18,004 bases of DNA, from NCBI GenBank assembly GCA_002469805.1, contig DKNW01000020.1:1-18004 (forward strand), read 5' to 3'. The position numbers and the translations under genes were made by a program. Source of the DNA: Rhodobiaceae bacterium UBA7378 (GTDB lineage: Bacteria; Pseudomonadota; Alphaproteobacteria; RS24). The notes beneath the pieces were generated by a model, which did no database searches, was not told the DNA's origin, and saw nothing but the letters and a program-made list of their open reading frames with translations. Of this stretch, positions 15,537-18,004 are shown in pieces (within the stretch, counting starts at the first letter, position 1; the number at the start of each line of letters is the position of its first letter).

Positions 15537-16541
15537 CTAGCTACTATTTGCCGCTTTAGGAGCCGCTTTCCGCTCGGCGCGCTTAGCGGGTTTTTTGGCA
15601 GACGCTTTGCTGGCTAGTTTTTTTGTAGCCGGTTTTTTTGTAACTGATTTTTTTGTAGCTGGTTTGCGGGCTTTGGTTTGGGGTTTTGCTGCTGCAGGGG
15701 TCGGTAATGTCTCGCGTCTGTCTTCGGGACGCGCTTGCGCATTGCGAACTGAGCGCGATCCCATACGGGCAAGCAGGTTGTCGGGAATGATTTGCAGCAG
15801 CGTTACCAGTGTTTTGTAAACCCAGCCGCTAATGATCACCGGCCCGCGGCCCGCCTCAACTGCTTTGTGCGCATCTGTCACCACGCGGGGGCCATCAAGC
15901 CACATAAAGCTTGGCAGCTTATTCATCTGCGTTCGGTTGCCAGCCACATCGTGAAATTCGCTCCACGTGAAACCCGGGCACACGGCAATGACATGTACGC
16001 CCGTATCACGATATTCGGTTGCAAGGCTCTGGCTGAACCGCAAAACGAAGGCTTTAACGGACGGATACAAAGCGCCTCCTTGCTGGCCGGGCACAAACGC
16101 AGCGACCGATGCAATATTGACGATGCGGCCAAAGCCGCGGCGGGCCATATCAGGCCCGAAAATATGCGCGAGCTGGGCGACGGCCGTCATCAAAACCTGC
16201 ATCATGTCGCGTTGTACTTCCCATCGCACCTGGTCGAAAAAGCCAGGCACCTGATAGCCAGCATTGTTGACCAGATAGTCGACCTGCAAGTCGCGTTTGG
16301 CAATTTCGGCGGCCAATTGCATTGGGGCATGCGGGTCTGCGAGATCGGCGGGAATGACATTGACCTGCGTGGCAAAGGCATCCGACAGTTCGCGTCCCAA
16401 TTCTTCAAGACGGTCCGTGCGCCGCGCTGTCAAGATGAGGTCATAACCTTCGGCGGCAAGATAACGCGCATAATCGCGTCCAATGCCAGCTGAAGCACCC
16501 GTAATCAGGGCAGTTTTTCGCAATGTTGGGGGCGTGTCCAA
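15537..16541 (-). CDS. Short-chain dehydrogenase with a histone-H1-like lysine-rich tail
   Basis: Residues 1 to about 250 are an SDR oxidoreductase: cofactor motif TGASAGIG (14-21), NNAG (92-95), catalytic Ser145, and Tyr159/Lys163 in YPSVK. The substrate cannot be told. Residues about 280-334 form a low-complexity tail with about 15 lysines, 3 arginines, many alanines and prolines and only one acidic residue. It is built from pentapeptides such as KKPAT and KKSVT. Such PAKKA-like tails resemble eukaryotic H1 and bacterial H1-like DNA-binding proteins, so the tail may bind nucleic acid or other polyanions; that is inference. The tail is encoded by 15-bp repeats and runs to the stop 3 bp before sua5. 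The start is the ATG at 16541. Confidence 0.85.
   Translation of the reverse strand: MDTPPTLRKTALITGASAGIGRDYARYLAAEGYDLILTARRTDRLEELGRELSDAFATQVNVIPADLADPHAPMQLAAEIAKRDLQVDYLVNNAGYQVPGFFDQVRWEVQRDMMQVLMTAVAQLAHIFGPDMARRGFGRIVNIASVAAFVPGQQGGALYPSVKAFVLRFSQSLATEYRDTGVHVIAVCPGFTWSEFHDVAGNRTQMNKLPSFMWLDGPRVVTDAHKAVEAGRGPVIISGWVYKTLVTLLQIIPDNLLARMGSRSVRNAQARPEDRRETLPTPAAAKPQTKARKPATKKSVTKKPATKKLASKASAKKPAKRAERKAAPKAANSS
15618..15662 (-). repeat. Three tandem 15-bp repeats encoding the KKPAT-type tail
   Basis: Three adjacent 15-bp units lie at 15618-15632, 15633-15647 and 15648-15662. The + strand unit is TTTTTTTGTAGCYGG, with the middle copy ending TAACTGA. Each unit encodes one pentapeptide (KKPAT, KKSVT, KKLAS-like) of the SDR tail and contributes a seven-base A run on the coding strand. 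Confidence 0.85.
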
Positions 16542-16583
16542 GATAGATCCTCATTTCATTCGGTTTTGGATGTCGGAGCAAAT

Positions 16584-17711
16584 ATGGTACACCGATTTCA
16601 ATTTGAAAATCCGTTTTTTCCGAATTGGAAAAAAGCGATGAGGTTTATCGTGGAAAAAAATCGTACGTCCCACCCGCAAGCGCACGGCTTGCAATATCCT
16701 TTTGAGAACTTGCCTGAACCGGGCAGTGCTATCGCTGTTGCCGATGGTGTGTACTGGGTGCGCATGCAATTGCCCTACATGCTCGACCATATCAATGTCT
16801 GGCTGATCGATGATGGCGACAGCTGGGTGCTGGTTGATACCTGCGTTGACGTTGATAGCGCACGACAGAATTACGAATCGCTATTTTCCGGCATTATGGG
16901 AGATAAGCCGCTCTCGCGTGTGCTCGTGACGCATATGCACCCCGACCATGTCGGGCTTGCTGGTTGGCTGGTAAAACGGTTTGACGCTGCATTTTATATG
17001 TCGCGAACCGATTATCTGATGTGCCGTGCTATGGCTGGCGATACAGGACGCAAGGCGCCTGATGAGGCAATGCAGTTTTATCACCGTGCGGGTTTTTCGG
17101 AAGCGGGTTTGGCGCGCTACCGCGAGCGATTTGGCGGGTTTGGCGAGCATATATTTCCGCTGCCCCAGGCCTATAATCGCCTGAAACAAGATGACGAGCT
17201 TGAGATTGGCGGGCGCATCTGGCGCGTTGAAATGGGCAGTGGGCACGCGCCGGAGCATGCCTGCCTGTATTGCGCCGATCTAAATGTGCTGATTTCCGGC
17301 GATCAAGTTATCCCGCGCATATCTTCAAATGTATCGCTGTTTCCCACCGAGCCTTTTGCCAATCCGCTACAGGATTGGATTGATAGTTGTCGGCGTTTGC
17401 GTGCGACGCTACCGGCAGATACGCTGGTTTTGCCAGCGCATAATGAACCATTTTATGGTCTGCATGCGCGCCTTGATGCGCTGGTGGATGGGCACGAAAA
17501 CGCGATGACGCGTTTGTTGGGGGTTTGTGAAGAACCGCGTCGTGCGGTCGACACAGAGATTTTTTCTGCTCTGTTCAAACGCAAAATAACGCGCGACACA
17601 TATTTCATGGCAACTGGTGAAAGTCTGGCGCATTTGATGTGTCTCGTGCATCGCAAGGCAATAAACATGCAGTTAGATGATGATGGCGTGTACAATTTTA
17701 CTACCGCTTAG
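16584..17711 (+). CDS. Metallo-beta-lactamase-fold hydrolase
   Basis: A 375-residue MBL-fold metallohydrolase. The zinc motif HMHPDH is at residues 117-122 (H117, H119, D121, H122). Further ligands are the His in GSGHAPEH, the Asp in LISGDQVIPRI and the His in LPAHNEPF. A C-terminal segment of about 75 residues resembles the small winged-helix extension of LACTB2-like family members. Substrates in the family range from thioesters to nucleic acids and cannot be told here. I prefer the ATG at 16584, with GGAG (16575-16578) 5 nt upstream, over a TTG at 16566. It is divergent from the SDR gene across 42 bp and is followed by xseB after 21 bp. Confidence 0.85.
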   Translation: MVHRFQFENPFFPNWKKAMRFIVEKNRTSHPQAHGLQYPFENLPEPGSAIAVADGVYWVRMQLPYMLDHINVWLIDDGDSWVLVDTCVDVDSARQNYESLFSGIMGDKPLSRVLVTHMHPDHVGLAGWLVKRFDAAFYMSRTDYLMCRAMAGDTGRKAPDEAMQFYHRAGFSEAGLARYRERFGGFGEHIFPLPQAYNRLKQDDELEIGGRIWRVEMGSGHAPEHACLYCADLNVLISGDQVIPRISSNVSLFPTEPFANPLQDWIDSCRRLRATLPADTLVLPAHNEPFYGLHARLDALVDGHENAMTRLLGVCEEPRRAVDTEIFSALFKRKITRDTYFMATGESLAHLMCLVHRKAINMQLDDDGVYNFTTA

Positions 17712-17732
17712 TCGCTCATACGGGGAATGATG

Positions 17733-17984
17733 ATGGCAGAAGATGGACACATTGAGATTTCCGAAGACATTCGTGAGCTGAGTTTCGAGGCTGCTTTAGC
17801 TGAGCTGGAAACAATTGTTGACCGTCTGGAACGCGGCGATGTTGCGCTTGAGGCGTCGATCGAGATTTATCAGCGCGGGAGCCAGCTGCGGGCCTATTGC
17901 AATGAAAAGCTGCGGGATGCGCAAATGCGGATCGAAAAAATTTCGGATGGCGGGGCCAGCGCGCAACCGCTAGACGAAGAATAG
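17733..17984 (+). CDS. xseB: Exodeoxyribonuclease VII small subunit
   Basis: XseB binds XseA to form exonuclease VII, which degrades single-stranded DNA in both directions. The short helical protein (83 residues) carries the family pattern [37 protein letters not shown] followed by [15 protein letters not shown]. Three ATGs stand in a row at 17727, 17730 and 17733. I chose the last because GGGGA (17722-17726) is then 6 nt away; the choice changes only two residues. The gene is complete. In many alphaproteobacteria xseB precedes ispA and dxs, which fits another ATG 9 bp after its stop. Confidence 0.93.
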   Translation: MAEDGHIEISEDIRELSFEAALAELETIVDRLERGDVALEASIEIYQRGSQLRAYCNEKLRDAQMRIEKISDGGASAQPLDEE

Positions 17985-17993
17985 AGCAGCGCA

Positions 17994-18004
17994 ATGTCCG
18001 GGTT
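17994..18004 (+). CDS. Start of a further gene, cut by the window edge
   Basis: An ATG at 17994 lies 9 bp after the xseB stop, preceded by GAGCAGCGC, and only MSG and part of the next codon are visible. From gene order in related bacteria it could be a polyprenyl synthase (ispA). The sequence shown is too short to support any function. Confidence 0.3.

Noticed and set aside
15792..16493. A 233-codon open frame on the + strand opposite the SDR gene
   Set aside because: The SDR on the minus strand has all catalytic motifs, whereas this frame shows none.
1..18004. tRNA genes, rRNA, CRISPR arrays, insertion sequences, toxin-antitoxin or phage-defence systems
   Set aside because: No cloverleaf-like segment, regularly spaced repeats, transposase, or defence-type domain was seen; coding is almost continuous with identifiable housekeeping proteins.

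Overview
The window carries about 18 protein genes packed with little intergenic DNA. GC content is moderately high, 'gcgc' and 'ggcg' words are common, and neighbouring genes often overlap or are only a few bases apart. The gene content suggests an alphaproteobacterium: a NadQ/NrtR-type regulator beside nadA-nadB-nadC, an AcuI/YhdH-type reductase, a SleB-type cell wall hydrolase, a long Sua5, and xseB at the right edge where an isoprenoid gene often follows. I cannot name the order or genus. I see no insertion sequence, prophage, CRISPR array, tRNA or rRNA.

Left part (1-8265). A membrane-anchored SleB-type cell wall hydrolase on + converges on a long minus-strand block. In transcription order that block is ygfZ (folate-binding, Fe-S related), a long FabH-like ketoacyl synthase, an HD-domain phosphohydrolase, nadQ (Nudix-like/winged-helix regulator), then nadA, nadB and nadC. 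These last three make the full de novo route from aspartate to nicotinate mononucleotide. A near-perfect 21-bp inverted repeat sits directly in front of nadA, over the predicted transcription start. This suggests that NadQ, encoded just upstream, represses nadABC there.

Middle part (8266-11606, + strand). A GT9-like glycosyltransferase relative lies 12 bp before a class I dihydroorotase-like amidohydrolase (pyrimidine synthesis), followed by an AcuI/YhdH-type medium-chain reductase. The reductase converges on a minus-strand short-chain dehydrogenase, and their stop codons overlap.

Right part (11603-18004). Divergent from that dehydrogenase are a secreted DUF192 protein and an SRAP-domain (YedK/HMCES-like) DNA-crosslink protein whose genes overlap by one base, then a two-module VOC protein. 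On the minus strand, an SDR with a histone-H1-like lysine/alanine tail is followed 3 bp later by sua5 (tRNA t6A synthesis). On + are a metallo-beta-lactamase-fold hydrolase and xseB (exonuclease VII small subunit), with the first codons of another gene at the right edge.

Most of this is housekeeping metabolism. I found no convincing new multi-gene system. The most interesting points are the predicted NadQ operator on nadA, a consensus beta-clamp-binding pentapeptide at the extreme C-terminus of the SRAP protein, and the H1-like tail on an SDR, encoded by 15-bp repeats with in-phase A7 slippery runs.
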